Assembly: GCA_965213845.1 (NCBI GenBank)
Contig: CBDCAI010000004.1
Span: forward strand, 744,001-808,000
Length of the DNA: 64,000 bases
Direction of reading: 5' to 3'
Source: JBBROS01 sp965213845
GTDB lineage: Bacteria > Pseudomonadota > Alphaproteobacteria > Acetobacterales > Acetobacteraceae
Below are positions 28,126-37,532 of the stretch, one piece after another. The notes beneath the pieces were generated by a model, which was given only the letters and a program-made list of their open reading frames with translations, did not search any database and had not been told where the DNA came from. Each line of letters begins with the position of its first letter. Position 1 is the stretch's first letter. The position numbers and the translations under genes were made by a program.

Positions 28126-29304
28126 ATGGTCGAGTTGCGCATCATCAAAATGGCGGTCGTGTGCGCTGGCCTTATCGCCCCGGTCCTCGCCGGCGGCGCC
28201 CGGGCCGCGGACCCCTTCGACATCCACGTCATCCTGCCCCTCACCGGGCCTGGCGCCTTCCTCGGCTCCGCCGAGCAGGTCGCCCTGCAACGCGCCGAAA
28301 AGATGCTCGCGCCGCACGACACCATAGGCGGCCGCCCGATCCGCTTCGTCTTCCACGACGACCAGTCGAGCCCGCAGCTCGCCGTCCAGCTCGCGACCGA
28401 GGTCGCCGGCCTCAAGCCGCCCGTGATCCTGGGCTCCGGCCTCGTCGCGATGTGCAACGCCATGGCCCCGCTGATGCGCCGCGGCCCCGTCATGTACTGC
28501 TTCTCGCCCGGCGTGTACCCGCCGCCCGGCAGCTTCGTGTTCAGCTCCAGCGCCGCCACCCGGGACCTGATCGCCGTGCAGCTCCGCTGGTTCCGCGCCA
28601 AGGGCATGACCCGGCTCGCCGCCATCACCAGCACCGACGCCTCGGGCCAGGACGCCGCCCGCAACATCAAGGAGCAGATGGCGCAGCCGGAGAACAAGGA
28701 CCTGCAGATGGTCGCCGAAACCACCTTCAACCCGGCCGACGTCAGCGCCTCCGCCCAGATCGAGCGCATCAAGGGCGCCAACCCGCAGGCGCTGATCGCC
28801 TGGTCCACCGGCACCGCGGTCGGCACCGTGTTCAAGGGCATCCAGGACAGCGGCCTCGAGATCCCCGTGGCCACCACCGACGGCAACATGACCTACGCCT
28901 TCATGCAGCGCTACGCCGACATCCTGCCGCGAGAGCTGTACATCCCGTCGCCGGAATGGCCCCGCAGCACCGCCGCCGGCGCCGCACCGGCGGTCGAGGC
29001 GGCCAAGGCCCGCTTCTTCGACGCGTTCGGCACCGGCGAACGGCCCGACGCCGCGAGCACCTATTCGTGGGAACCGGCGATGCTGGTCATCGCCGGGCTG
29101 CAGAAGCTCGGCCCCACCGCGACCGCCGACCAGCTCCGCCTGTTCCTGTCCGAGCTGCACGGCTTCGCGGGCGTCAACGGCACCTACGACTTCCCGAAGC
29201 ACCCGCAACGCGGCCTGGACGACAGCGACGTCGTGGTCACGAAATGGAACCGCGACACCAAGGTCTGGGACATCGTCAGCAAGCCGCGGGGCGCGCCGCT
29301 CTAG
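28126..29304 (+). CDS. ABC transporter substrate-binding protein, Liv type
   Basis: 392-residue binding protein of the third Liv-type importer. A signal peptide (VVCAGLIAPVLAGGARA) ends near residue 27 and the mature part starts DPFDIHVILPLTGPGAFLGS, as in the peripla_BP_6 family. ATG 28126 is preceded by GGGGGAA; a second ATG eight codons later would also leave a signal peptide. Position within a phthalate-type cluster behind a MarR site suggests an aromatic carboxylate ligand, which is inference. Confidence 0.92.
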   Translation: MVELRIIKMAVVCAGLIAPVLAGGARAADPFDIHVILPLTGPGAFLGSAEQVALQRAEKMLAPHDTIGGRPIRFVFHDDQSSPQLAVQLATEVAGLKPPVILGSGLVAMCNAMAPLMRRGPVMYCFSPGVYPPPGSFVFSSSAATRDLIAVQLRWFRAKGMTRLAAITSTDASGQDAARNIKEQMAQPENKDLQMVAETTFNPADVSASAQIERIKGANPQALIAWSTGTAVGTVFKGIQDSGLEIPVATTDGNMTYAFMQRYADILPRELYIPSPEWPRSTAAGAAPAVEAAKARFFDAFGTGERPDAASTYSWEPAMLVIAGLQKLGPTATADQLRLFLSELHGFAGVNGTYDFPKHPQRGLDDSDVVVTKWNRDTKVWDIVSKPRGAPL

Positions 29305-29319
29305 GCTCGGGCCCGCCGC

Positions 29320-31215
29320 ATGGTCCAGTTCCTGCAAATCCTGTACGGCGGCATCGCGGTCGGCGCGACCTACGCCTTGCTCGCCCTGGGGCTGTACCTC
29401 GTCTACCGCGTCACGGGCGTCATCAACCTGGCCCAGGGCGCCTTCTGCGTCCTGGGCGCGCTCACGGCCTACACGTTGCAGGACGCGTTCGGCATGGGCC
29501 CCGGCCTGGCGGCCGCGCTGGCCGTGCTGACCACGACCGCCATCGGCCTGGTCCTGGGCGCCGCCACCTTCGTGCCGGGCCTGTCGCGCCTGCCGAACGG
29601 CAGCATGATGATGCTGACCGCGGGCCTGCTCACCTTGCTCGAGGGCGCGCTGCTCGCCGTCTGGGGCAGCCAGCCCTATGTGCTGGCGCCCTTCACCAGG
29701 GGTCCGCCGCTGCCGATCGGGCCGCTGACCGTCCCGCGGCAGGGCCTGTGGGTGCTCGGCGCAGCCCTGTCCGTCACCGTCGGCATCTGGCTGCTGCTGA
29801 CGCGCACGACGCTGGGCCGGTCCATGCGCGCCTGCGCCGAGAACGTGCAGGCCGCCCGCCTCGTCGGCGTCGACGTGCGCCGCATGACGCTGCTGAGCTT
29901 CGGCCTGGCCGCCGCCCTGGGCGCCGTCGCGGGCGTGGCCGTGGCGCCCACCACCTCGCTCCAGTTCGACACCGGGCGGCTGTTCACCATCTCCGGCTTC
30001 ATCGCCGTCGTCATCGGCGGCATGGGGTCGTTCACCGGCGCCATCGTCGGCGCCATGCTGCTGGGCGTCGTGCAGCAGATGGCCACCGCCTACGTCTCCT
30101 CGTTGTTCAGCAGCGCCATCGCTCTGGCGCTGCTCCTGCTGGTGCTGGTGCTGCGGCCCAGCGGCCTGCTGGGCGGCGGGCCGTCGCAGCGTCAGGACGT
30201 CCGCACCGAGGCGCGGGTCGTCGGCCACATCACCCGCCTCCGCCCCGGCGTCGCCCGGGTCGGCGGCACCCTCGCGATCGCGGCCGCCGCCCTTCTGCCC
30301 ATGCTGCCGGTCCTGCGCGACGCGCCGGGCGTGCTGGGCGGGCTGATCATCTCCGGCATCCTGTTCATCGCGCTCATCGGGCTCGATGTGGCGATGGGCT
30401 ATGCGGGCCAGGTCAACCTCGGCCAGGCCGGGTTCATGGCGATCGGCGGCTACACGGCCGGGGCGCTGACCACGCAGTTCGACGCGGAGCCGCTGCTGGC
30501 CGTCGCCGCCGCCGTGGCGCTGGCCGTGCTCGCATCCCTGGTGCTGTCGGCCGTCACCATGCGGCTGCGCGGGTTGTACCTGGCGCTCGCCACCCTGGCG
30601 TTCGGACTGCTGGTCGACTCCTGCGCGGTCGGCTTCATCGACATCACCGGCGGACCGTCCGGCCTGGTCGGCATCCCGTCCTTCGCCATCGGGCCCTACG
30701 AGTTCGACACGCCGATTTCCATGTACTACCTCGTGCTGGCCATCATCGTGGCCCTCCTGCTTCTGCTACGCGGCGCCATAGGGGCGGCGTTCGGCCGCTC
30801 CCTCCAGGCCATCCGCACCGACCAGATGGCCGCCGCGGCCCTGGGCGTGAACGTCGTGCGCACCAAGATCGTCGCGATGGCGATCAGCGCGGCGCTGGGC
30901 GCGCTCTCGGGCTGCCTCTATGCCTTCTACTTCCACTTCCTCTCGCCCGAGATGGTCGGCACCCCCCGCTCGTTCGAGCTGGTGGCCATGCTCGTCGTCG
31001 GCGGCGAGGGCACGCTGGTGGGCCCGGTGCTCGGCAGCCTGCTGCTGACCATGCTGCCCACGCTCATCCAGCCGCTGGCCCTCTACAAGACCTTCGCGAC
31101 CGGCACGCTGCTGGTGCTCGGCTTCCTCTATCTGCCGCAGGGCCTGTTCGGCGTTCTCGCCTCCGCCCTGTCCCGCTTGCGCCCCGCCGCTGCCAGGCCG
31201 AGCCCCCTGCGATGA
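29320..31215 (+). CDS. Fused LivH-LivM ABC transporter permease
   Basis: 631-residue protein joining both permeases of a Liv-type importer. Residues 1-285 are LivH-like (GGIAVGATYALLALGLYLVY; INLAQGAFCVLGA; GGMGSFTGAIVGAM, ending with LRPSGLLGGG). A basic linker follows (residues 287-310), then a LivM-like half (DVAMGYAGQVNLGQAGFMAIGG; LRGLYLALATLAFG; GGEGTLVGPVLGSL; ending YLPQGLFG). No stop or frameshift separates them, so this is a true fusion. It is coupled by ATGA to the LivG gene. Confidence 0.92.
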   Translation: MVQFLQILYGGIAVGATYALLALGLYLVYRVTGVINLAQGAFCVLGALTAYTLQDAFGMGPGLAAALAVLTTTAIGLVLGAATFVPGLSRLPNGSMMMLTAGLLTLLEGALLAVWGSQPYVLAPFTRGPPLPIGPLTVPRQGLWVLGAALSVTVGIWLLLTRTTLGRSMRACAENVQAARLVGVDVRRMTLLSFGLAAALGAVAGVAVAPTTSLQFDTGRLFTISGFIAVVIGGMGSFTGAIVGAMLLGVVQQMATAYVSSLFSSAIALALLLLVLVLRPSGLLGGGPSQRQDVRTEARVVGHITRLRPGVARVGGTLAIAAAALLPMLPVLRDAPGVLGGLIISGILFIALIGLDVAMGYAGQVNLGQAGFMAIGGYTAGALTTQFDAEPLLAVAAAVALAVLASLVLSAVTMRLRGLYLALATLAFGLLVDSCAVGFIDITGGPSGLVGIPSFAIGPYEFDTPISMYYLVLAIIVALLLLLRGAIGAAFGRSLQAIRTDQMAAAALGVNVVRTKIVAMAISAALGALSGCLYAFYFHFLSPEMVGTPRSFELVAMLVVGGEGTLVGPVLGSLLLTMLPTLIQPLALYKTFATGTLLVLGFLYLPQGLFGVLASALSRLRPAAARPSPLR

Positions 31216-31984
31216 CCGCCACCGTCCCGGCGCTCTCGGTCCAGGGCGTCAGCCGCACCTTCGGCGGCGTGCAGGCCACGTCCGACGTTTCGTTCGATGT
31301 CACCCAGGGCACCGTCTGCGCGCTGGTCGGGCCCAACGGGGCGGGCAAGACCACGCTGTTCAACACCATCACCAACCTGTTCCCCCCCAGCGCCGGCGCC
31401 GTCGCCTTCCACGGCCGCCCGCTGGCCGGCCTGTCGCCCGCCGCCATCGCCGGGCTCGGCCTCATCCGCACCTTCCAGGCGGCCCGCGTCTTCCCCGGCC
31501 TCACCGTGCTCGAGAACGTCATGGTCGGCCGGCACCGCCTGCTGCGGCAGACACTTTTGTCCAGCATGCTCGCCCTGCCGGCCGCCCGCCGAGAGGAGCA
31601 GGAGCTCCACGACCGCGCCCGCCGCCTGCTCGACCTCGTGGGCCTGCTCCCATGGCAGGACACCCACGCGATCGAGCTGCCAATGGGCGCGCAGAAGCTG
31701 CTGGAGGTCATCCGCGCCCTCATGGCCCAGCCCCGCCTGCTGCTGCTGGACGAACCCGCGGCCGGGTTGAACGACACGGAGACGGCGGACCTGGCCGACC
31801 TGCTCCGCGCCATCCGCGCTGCCGGGATCACGGTCCTGCTGGTGGAGCACAACATGCCGCTGGTGATGACCGTCGCCGACCAGGTCGTCGTGCTGGAAGC
31901 CGGCAAGCTCATCGCCGCCGGCCTGCCCGCCGCCATCCAGGCCGACCCGCGCGTGATCCAGGCCTATCTGGGCGCGGAGGCCGC

Positions 31985-31988
<4 letters not shown>
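31212..31988 (+). CDS. ABC transporter ATP-binding protein, LivG type
   Basis: 258-residue ATPase. Walker A GPNGAGKTT near residue 40; the signature is replaced by LPMGAQKLLEV, a divergent form of the LivG SYGQQ; Walker B is LLLLDEPAAGLN, followed by VEHNMP. ATGA overlaps on both sides link it to the fused permease and the LivF gene. It powers the third Liv-type importer. Confidence 0.92.
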
Positions 31989-32761
<773 letters not shown>

Positions 32762-32772
32762 AAGGGACCAGT

Positions 32773-33762
32773 ATGGCCAAGCTCCAGCTTAGCGTTGCGA
32801 TCGGCGACTACGACCGTATGCGCCCCCTGCACGACGGCGCCGTGCAGATCGACGGCGTGGACCCGCAATACATGCTGCTGGAACCCGAGGAGATCTTCTT
32901 CCGCGCCTTCCGCCACGCCGACTTCGACATCTGCGAGCTGTCCATGAGCAGCTACTGCGTGAAGACCGCCGCGGGCACGAGCCCCTACATCGCCGTCCCC
33001 GTCTTCCCGTCCCGCGCCTTCCGCCACACCTCGATCTACGTCCGCACCGACCGCATCCGCACGCCCGCCGACCTGCGCGGCAAGCGGATCGGCGTGCCGG
33101 AATACCAGCTGACCGCCAACGTCTGGGCCCGCATGGTGCTGGAGGAGGACCACGGCATCCGCCCGGCCGACGTGACCTGGGTGCGCGGCGGCTACGAGCA
33201 CAAGGGCCGGGTCGAGAAGATCGCGGTCGACCTGCCGCCCGACGTCCGCATCGAGACGGTGGGCCCGGACGACACCATCTCCGGCCTGCTCGCAAGCGGC
33301 GGCATCGACGCCCTGATCGGCCCCCGCGCGCCCTCGTGCTTCGAGCAGGGCCATCCGGACGTCGGCTACCTCTTCCCCGACCCGCAGACGGCCGGGCAGG
33401 AATGGTACCGCCGCACCCGCATCTTCCCGATCATGCACCTGCTCGGCATCCGCCGCACCCTCGCCGAACGCCACCCCTGGCTGCCCGCCGCCGTGGTCAA
33501 AGCGTTCGAGCAGTCCAAGACCCTGGCGCTCGAGAGGCTCGGCGACACCTCCGCCACCAAGGTCACGCTACCCTTCGTCGAGGAGCAGCTGCGGGCGGCC
33601 CGGGCGTTGATGGGCGAGGACTTCTGGTCCTACGGCCTCGAACCCAACCGCCACGTGCTGCAGCGCTTCCTCGAGCGGCACCACGCCGAGGGACTCTCCT
33701 CCCGCCTGCTCACGCCCGAGGAGCTGTTCCACCCGGCCTCGCTCGAAACCCGGAAAATCTAG
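32773..33762 (+). CDS. 4,5-dihydroxyphthalate decarboxylase-like protein (Pht5/OphC family)
   Basis: 329-residue protein with the length and N-terminal pattern of 4,5-dihydroxyphthalate decarboxylase: LSVAIGDYDRMRPLHDGAVQIDG-type opening, FDICELSMSSY near residue 57, and LRGKRIGVPEYQLTANVWAR near residue 100. The fold is that of periplasmic-binding proteins, but no signal peptide is present, so it is cytoplasmic. In phthalate degradation this enzyme converts 4,5-dihydroxyphthalate to protocatechuate. The neighbouring Pht4-like gene overlaps its stop by one base. Many family members have no tested function, so the exact substrate stays open. Confidence 0.82.
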   Translation: MAKLQLSVAIGDYDRMRPLHDGAVQIDGVDPQYMLLEPEEIFFRAFRHADFDICELSMSSYCVKTAAGTSPYIAVPVFPSRAFRHTSIYVRTDRIRTPADLRGKRIGVPEYQLTANVWARMVLEEDHGIRPADVTWVRGGYEHKGRVEKIAVDLPPDVRIETVGPDDTISGLLASGGIDALIGPRAPSCFEQGHPDVGYLFPDPQTAGQEWYRRTRIFPIMHLLGIRRTLAERHPWLPAAVVKAFEQSKTLALERLGDTSATKVTLPFVEEQLRAARALMGEDFWSYGLEPNRHVLQRFLERHHAEGLSSRLLTPEELFHPASLETRKI

Positions 33763-34943
33763 TGCTGCGCCTGGGCGTCGCCGGCCTCGGCCGCGGCTTC
33801 ATGCTGATGCTGCCCACGCTGGCGCAGCATCCAAGGCTTCACCTGGCCGCCGCCGCCGACCCCCGCCCCGCCGCCCGCGCGCAGTTCGAAGCCGACTTCG
33901 CCGGCCGCACCTACCCCACCGTCGCCGAGCTCTGCGCCGACCCCGGCATCGACGCGATCTACATCGCCACCCCGCACCAGTTCCACGTCGCCCACGTCAC
34001 CGAGGCCGCATGCGCCGGCAAGCACATCATGGTCGAGAAGCCCATGGCGCTCAGCCTCGAAGACTGCCGCGCCATGATCGACGTGGCCCGGCACGCCGGC
34101 GTCCAGCTGATCGTCGGCCACAGCCACAGCTTCGACCTGCCGTACCTCCGCACCCGGGCGCTGATCGACAAAGGCCGCTTCGGCCCCGTCCGCATGATCA
34201 CCGCCCTCAACTTCACCGACTTCCTGTATCGCCCGCGCCGCCCGGAGGAGCTGGACACCGCACAGGGCGGCGGCGTGGTCTGGAGCCAGGGCGCCCACCA
34301 GGTCGACATCGTGCGCCTGCTGGGCGGCGGCCGGGTCCGCAGCGTGCGCGCCGCCACCGGCCGGTGGGACCCGGCCCGCCCGACCGAGGGCGCCTACAAC
34401 GCCTTCCTGACCTTCGAGGACGGGGCCTGCGCCACCCTCACCTACAGCGGCTACGCCCATTTCGACAGCGACGAGTTCTGCGGCTGGGTCGGCGAGCTGG
34501 GCGCCGACCGCAGCGTCCGCCAGTACGGCCAGGCCCGCGCGGCGCTCCGCACCGTCGGCAGCCCCGCCGAGGAGGCCGCGCTGAAGAACACCCGGGCCTA
34601 CGGCGCGAAAGCCGGCGGCAGCCCGAGCCCGCTGCGCACCCCGCCTTTGCCCCACAACCATTTCGGCCTGGTCATCGTGTCCTGCGACCACGGCGACCTC
34701 CGCCCCACGCCAGCCGGCGTGCTGTGCTACGGCAACGACAGCCAGGACCTCGACCCCCTGCCCCCCGCCGCCGTCCCCCGCGCCGAGGTCATCGACGAGC
34801 TGTGCGACGCCGTGTTCGAGGCCCGCCCGCCGCTCCACTCCGGCGAATGGGGCCTGGCCACGACGGAGGTCTGCCTGGCCATCCTCCGCTCCGCCGCGGA
34901 AGGGCGGGAGGTGACCGTCTCGCAGCAGGTCGGGCTGGCCTAG
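33762..34943 (+). CDS. Gfo/Idh/MocA oxidoreductase, 4,5-dihydro-4,5-dihydroxyphthalate dehydrogenase-like (Pht4/OphB)
   Basis: 393-residue NAD(P)-dependent dehydrogenase. The N-terminal nucleotide-binding motif is GVAGLGRGFMLMLPTL, which resembles Pht4 more than typical sugar dehydrogenases. EKPMAL near residue 94 holds the family lysine, and QGAHQVDIVRLLGG near residue 180 holds the conserved histidine. It would rearomatise the dihydrodiol made by the Rieske oxygenase, before the decarboxylase step. The GTG start overlaps the preceding TAG by one base. It ends the plus-strand operon; the next gene converges 10 bases away. Confidence 0.85.
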   Translation: MLRLGVAGLGRGFMLMLPTLAQHPRLHLAAAADPRPAARAQFEADFAGRTYPTVAELCADPGIDAIYIATPHQFHVAHVTEAACAGKHIMVEKPMALSLEDCRAMIDVARHAGVQLIVGHSHSFDLPYLRTRALIDKGRFGPVRMITALNFTDFLYRPRRPEELDTAQGGGVVWSQGAHQVDIVRLLGGGRVRSVRAATGRWDPARPTEGAYNAFLTFEDGACATLTYSGYAHFDSDEFCGWVGELGADRSVRQYGQARAALRTVGSPAEEAALKNTRAYGAKAGGSPSPLRTPPLPHNHFGLVIVSCDHGDLRPTPAGVLCYGNDSQDLDPLPPAAVPRAEVIDELCDAVFEARPPLHSGEWGLATTEVCLAILRSAAEGREVTVSQQVGLA

Positions 34944-34953
34944 CGCGCCGGCG

Positions 34954-36546
34954 TCATGCCGGGGACGGACGCAGCCCCATGGCGAGCGTCATGTCGTCCA
35001 TCCGCGGCTCGTAGGCGAACCCCTTCCGCACGCCCCAGCTCCGCACGAGCGTGTACAGCGGGATCAGGCCGACATCGTTCAAGGCGACCTCCGTGGCCCG
35101 CGCCAGCGTGGCGTTGCGGCCTGCGTCGTCCAGCGTGCGCGACGCGGCATACAGCAGCCTGTCCATCTCGGGGTTCGAGTAGCGGCCCCGGTTCGACGTC
35201 CCCATCCCCTGCTCGGGGTTGCTGGTCGCCAGCAGGGCGCTCAGCGGCGAGCTGACGTCGCCCGTCCCGGTGACCCAGCCCGCCATCAGGAAGCTGAAGT
35301 CGAGCTTGCTGCCGCGGCTGAACAGCATCGACGACGGCATGGACTCCACGGTCACCGCGATGCCGACGCGGCCCAGCATCTGCGCCACCGCCTGCGCCAC
35401 CTCGGAATCATGCGGATACCGGTCGTTCGACCCGGCCAGCACGATGCCGAACCCCTGGGCATACCCGGCCTCCGCCAGCAGCCGGCGCGCCTCGGCCGGG
35501 TCGAAGGCCGGCACCGGCAGCTTGTCGCTGGCGCCCGGGATGCCCGGCGGCAGGAACTGCCCCGTCGGGCGCGCCTGGCCCTCCAGCAGCCGCGAGGCCA
35601 GGGCCTCGCGGTTGATGGCGATCGTCATCGCCCGCCGCACGCGAAGGTCCTTCAGCGGGTTGCGATCGAGCGGCGCGCCGCTGCGGTCCGTGACCCCCGG
35701 CGAGCGATCGCGCGCCGTGTCGAGGTGCAGGTAGATGGTCACCACCACGTCGGTCTGCGCCAGCGCGGTGCGCGGGTCCGCCTGCAGCCGCGGCAGGTCG
35801 CTGGCCGGCACGCCCTCGATCAGGTCGGCATCGCCGCTGAGCAGGGCGGCCACCCGCGACGTCCCGTTGGCGACGGGGCGCAGCGTCACGCGCGACCACG
35901 TGGCCGGGCCATCCCAATGTTCGGCGTTGCCGTCCAGGACGATGCGGTTGCCGCGCACCCACTCCCTGAACTTGTAGGGGCCGGTGCCGATCGCGGCGGT
36001 GCCCTGGTTGAAGTCCTCTGTGGTGCGGCCCTCGGCCGCGGCGCGCGACACCATGCTGATGAACGGCAGGTTCGTCGGGACCAGCGGCGAAGGCCCGTCG
36101 GTTCGCACCCGCAACGTCAGCGGGTCCAGGGCCTCGGCACCCAGGATCCCCGCCGTGTACATCGCCAGCGATGACGGGCTGTTCGGCACCTGGTTCACCC
36201 GGTTCAACGAGAACACGGCGTCGTCGGCCGTGAACGGGCGGCCGTCATGGAAGCGGACCCCGGGACGCAGGCGGAACACCCAGGCGTCGTCGCCCACCGC
36301 CGTCCAGCTGAGCGCCAGGGCGGGACGCAGCGCCAGCCGGGCGTCCATGCGGACCAGGGGATCGAAGATATGCCGGGCCAGCGTGTTGTTGGGCGTCACG
36401 TTGTGGAACATCGGGTCGATGGAGCTCGTCTCGGTCGCCAGCGCGATCCGGGCCTCGCGGTCCCCGGCCCGGCTGCGCGCGGGCGGCAGCAGGGCGGCGG
36501 CGGCGGCGGCCAGCCCGCCCAGCGTGCTGCGTCGTGTCGTTGTCAT
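34954..36546 (-). CDS. ABC transporter substrate-binding protein, SBP_bac_5 family
   Basis: 530-residue binding protein with a signal sequence (MTTTRRSTLGGLAAAAAALL) bearing two arginines, so a Tat signal is possible. The mature N-terminus (IALATETSSIDPMFHN) and the conserved RLRPGVRFHDGRPFTADDAVF segment define the family. No permease or ATPase lies next to it: the gene is an orphan between the Pht4-like gene (convergent) and the acyl-CoA operon (divergent). It may use the Dpp-like importer at 15759-19921 or one outside the window. Confidence 0.9.
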   Translation of the reverse strand: MTTTRRSTLGGLAAAAAALLPPARSRAGDREARIALATETSSIDPMFHNVTPNNTLARHIFDPLVRMDARLALRPALALSWTAVGDDAWVFRLRPGVRFHDGRPFTADDAVFSLNRVNQVPNSPSSLAMYTAGILGAEALDPLTLRVRTDGPSPLVPTNLPFISMVSRAAAEGRTTEDFNQGTAAIGTGPYKFREWVRGNRIVLDGNAEHWDGPATWSRVTLRPVANGTSRVAALLSGDADLIEGVPASDLPRLQADPRTALAQTDVVVTIYLHLDTARDRSPGVTDRSGAPLDRNPLKDLRVRRAMTIAINREALASRLLEGQARPTGQFLPPGIPGASDKLPVPAFDPAEARRLLAEAGYAQGFGIVLAGSNDRYPHDSEVAQAVAQMLGRVGIAVTVESMPSSMLFSRGSKLDFSFLMAGWVTGTGDVSSPLSALLATSNPEQGMGTSNRGRYSNPEMDRLLYAASRTLDDAGRNATLARATEVALNDVGLIPLYTLVRSWGVRKGFAYEPRMDDMTLAMGLRPSPA

Positions 36547-36705
36547 CGTCGTTCCTCCCTGGCGGATCGCTCGGCAGGTTGTCCCGCTCGGCTCCGCACT
36601 GGTTCAGCCTAGGCCGCTTGCGCGGCGCCGTCATGGCCCAGCGTGGCCCCGCGTCGACGAAAGGGCGCTTGCGCCCCGGTGCCTTCGGGCCTATCAGACA
36701 CTCCT

Positions 36706-36721
36706 GACCGACCGGACGGTC
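36706..36721. promoter_or_regulatory. Palindromic TetR-type operator before the acyl-CoA operon
   Basis: GACCGACCGGACGGTC is a 16-base palindrome with one mismatched symmetric pair, 45 bases upstream of the crotonase start. It overlaps the likely promoter, since CATAGTAT follows at once. The ACCGnCCGGnCGGT form is like operators of TetR repressors that control acyl-CoA catabolism. The operon's own last gene encodes a TetR protein. Binding is inferred. Confidence 0.5.
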
Positions 36722-36766
36722 AGCATAGTATGCCGCCGCTCAGAAGGCAAAACAGGGGAAGACGCC

Positions 36767-37531
36767 ATGGACATCGTGAAGCTGGAAGTCTTCGACACCA
36801 TCGCCCTGGTCACGCTCGACCGGCCCCCGGTGAACGCCTTCGACCGCGCGCTGCGGGAACGGGTGATCGCCGTGTTCGACGAGATCGCCGAGCGCGACGA
36901 CATCCGCGTCGCCGTGCTGACCGGCGCGGGCAAGGTGTTCTGCGCCGGCGCCGACCTGAAGGACCGTCCGGACACCAGCGTCGCCGGCGCCTATAGCGGG
37001 CACAACCGGGTGACGCGGGAGAGTGCCAACGCGGTGCGGGAATGCGCCAAACCCGTGATCGCCGCCGTCAACGGCGCCGCCCTGGGCGCGGGGCTCGGCC
37101 TGATGGCGGCCTGCGACATCTTCCTCGCCTCCGAGACCGCGGTCTTCGGCATGCCCGAGATCGACGTGGGCCTGGCCGGGGGGGCCGCCATGCTGCGCAC
37201 CCTGTTCGGCCGATCCATCATGCGCCGCATGATGTTCACCGGCACCCGCCTGCCCGCGATGGAGCTCTACCGCCGCGGCATCATAGAGGCCTGCACCCGG
37301 CCCGAGGACCTGCTGCCCGAGGCCATGAAGCTCGCCGCCGAGATCGCCGGGAAAAGCCCGCTCGGCATCCAGTACGCCAAGACCTCGGCGAACATGGTCG
37401 AGCTGATGCCGCAGAAGGACGCCTACCGCTTCGAGCAGAACTTCACCGTGGCGCTGGCCAAGACGGAGGACGCGCAGGAGGCCCGCCGCGCCTTTGCCGA
37501 AAAGCGGAAGCCGGTGTTCCGGAACCGCTGA
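36767..37531 (+). CDS. Enoyl-CoA hydratase/isomerase family protein (crotonase)
   Basis: 254-residue crotonase-fold enzyme. The oxyanion-hole motif AGADLKD is near residue 65 and the second glycine-rich segment NGAALGAGLGLMAACD near residue 102. Of the two catalytic glutamates in classical hydratases, the first position appears to be glycine (GLGLM in place of GCEL), while the second is kept (GMPEID). This suggests an isomerase, hydrolase or lyase variant, although a hydratase cannot be excluded. It is the first gene of the operon, directly behind the palindromic operator and two bases before the CoA ligase gene stop-start junction. Confidence 0.88.
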   Translation: MDIVKLEVFDTIALVTLDRPPVNAFDRALRERVIAVFDEIAERDDIRVAVLTGAGKVFCAGADLKDRPDTSVAGAYSGHNRVTRESANAVRECAKPVIAAVNGAALGAGLGLMAACDIFLASETAVFGMPEIDVGLAGGAAMLRTLFGRSIMRRMMFTGTRLPAMELYRRGIIEACTRPEDLLPEAMKLAAEIAGKSPLGIQYAKTSANMVELMPQKDAYRFEQNFTVALAKTEDAQEARRAFAEKRKPVFRNR

Positions 37532-37532
37532 C

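Noticed and set aside
32773..33762. Periplasmic substrate-binding protein for the adjacent importer
   Set aside because: It has the binding-protein fold but no signal peptide, and its sequence pattern is that of 4,5-dihydroxyphthalate decarboxylase; the importer already has a binding protein.
36663..36676. GGGCGC-TT-GCGCCC hairpin upstream of the crotonase operon as a terminator
   Set aside because: Very short loop and no T-tract; a similar GC palindrome occurs close by, so this is probably compositional.
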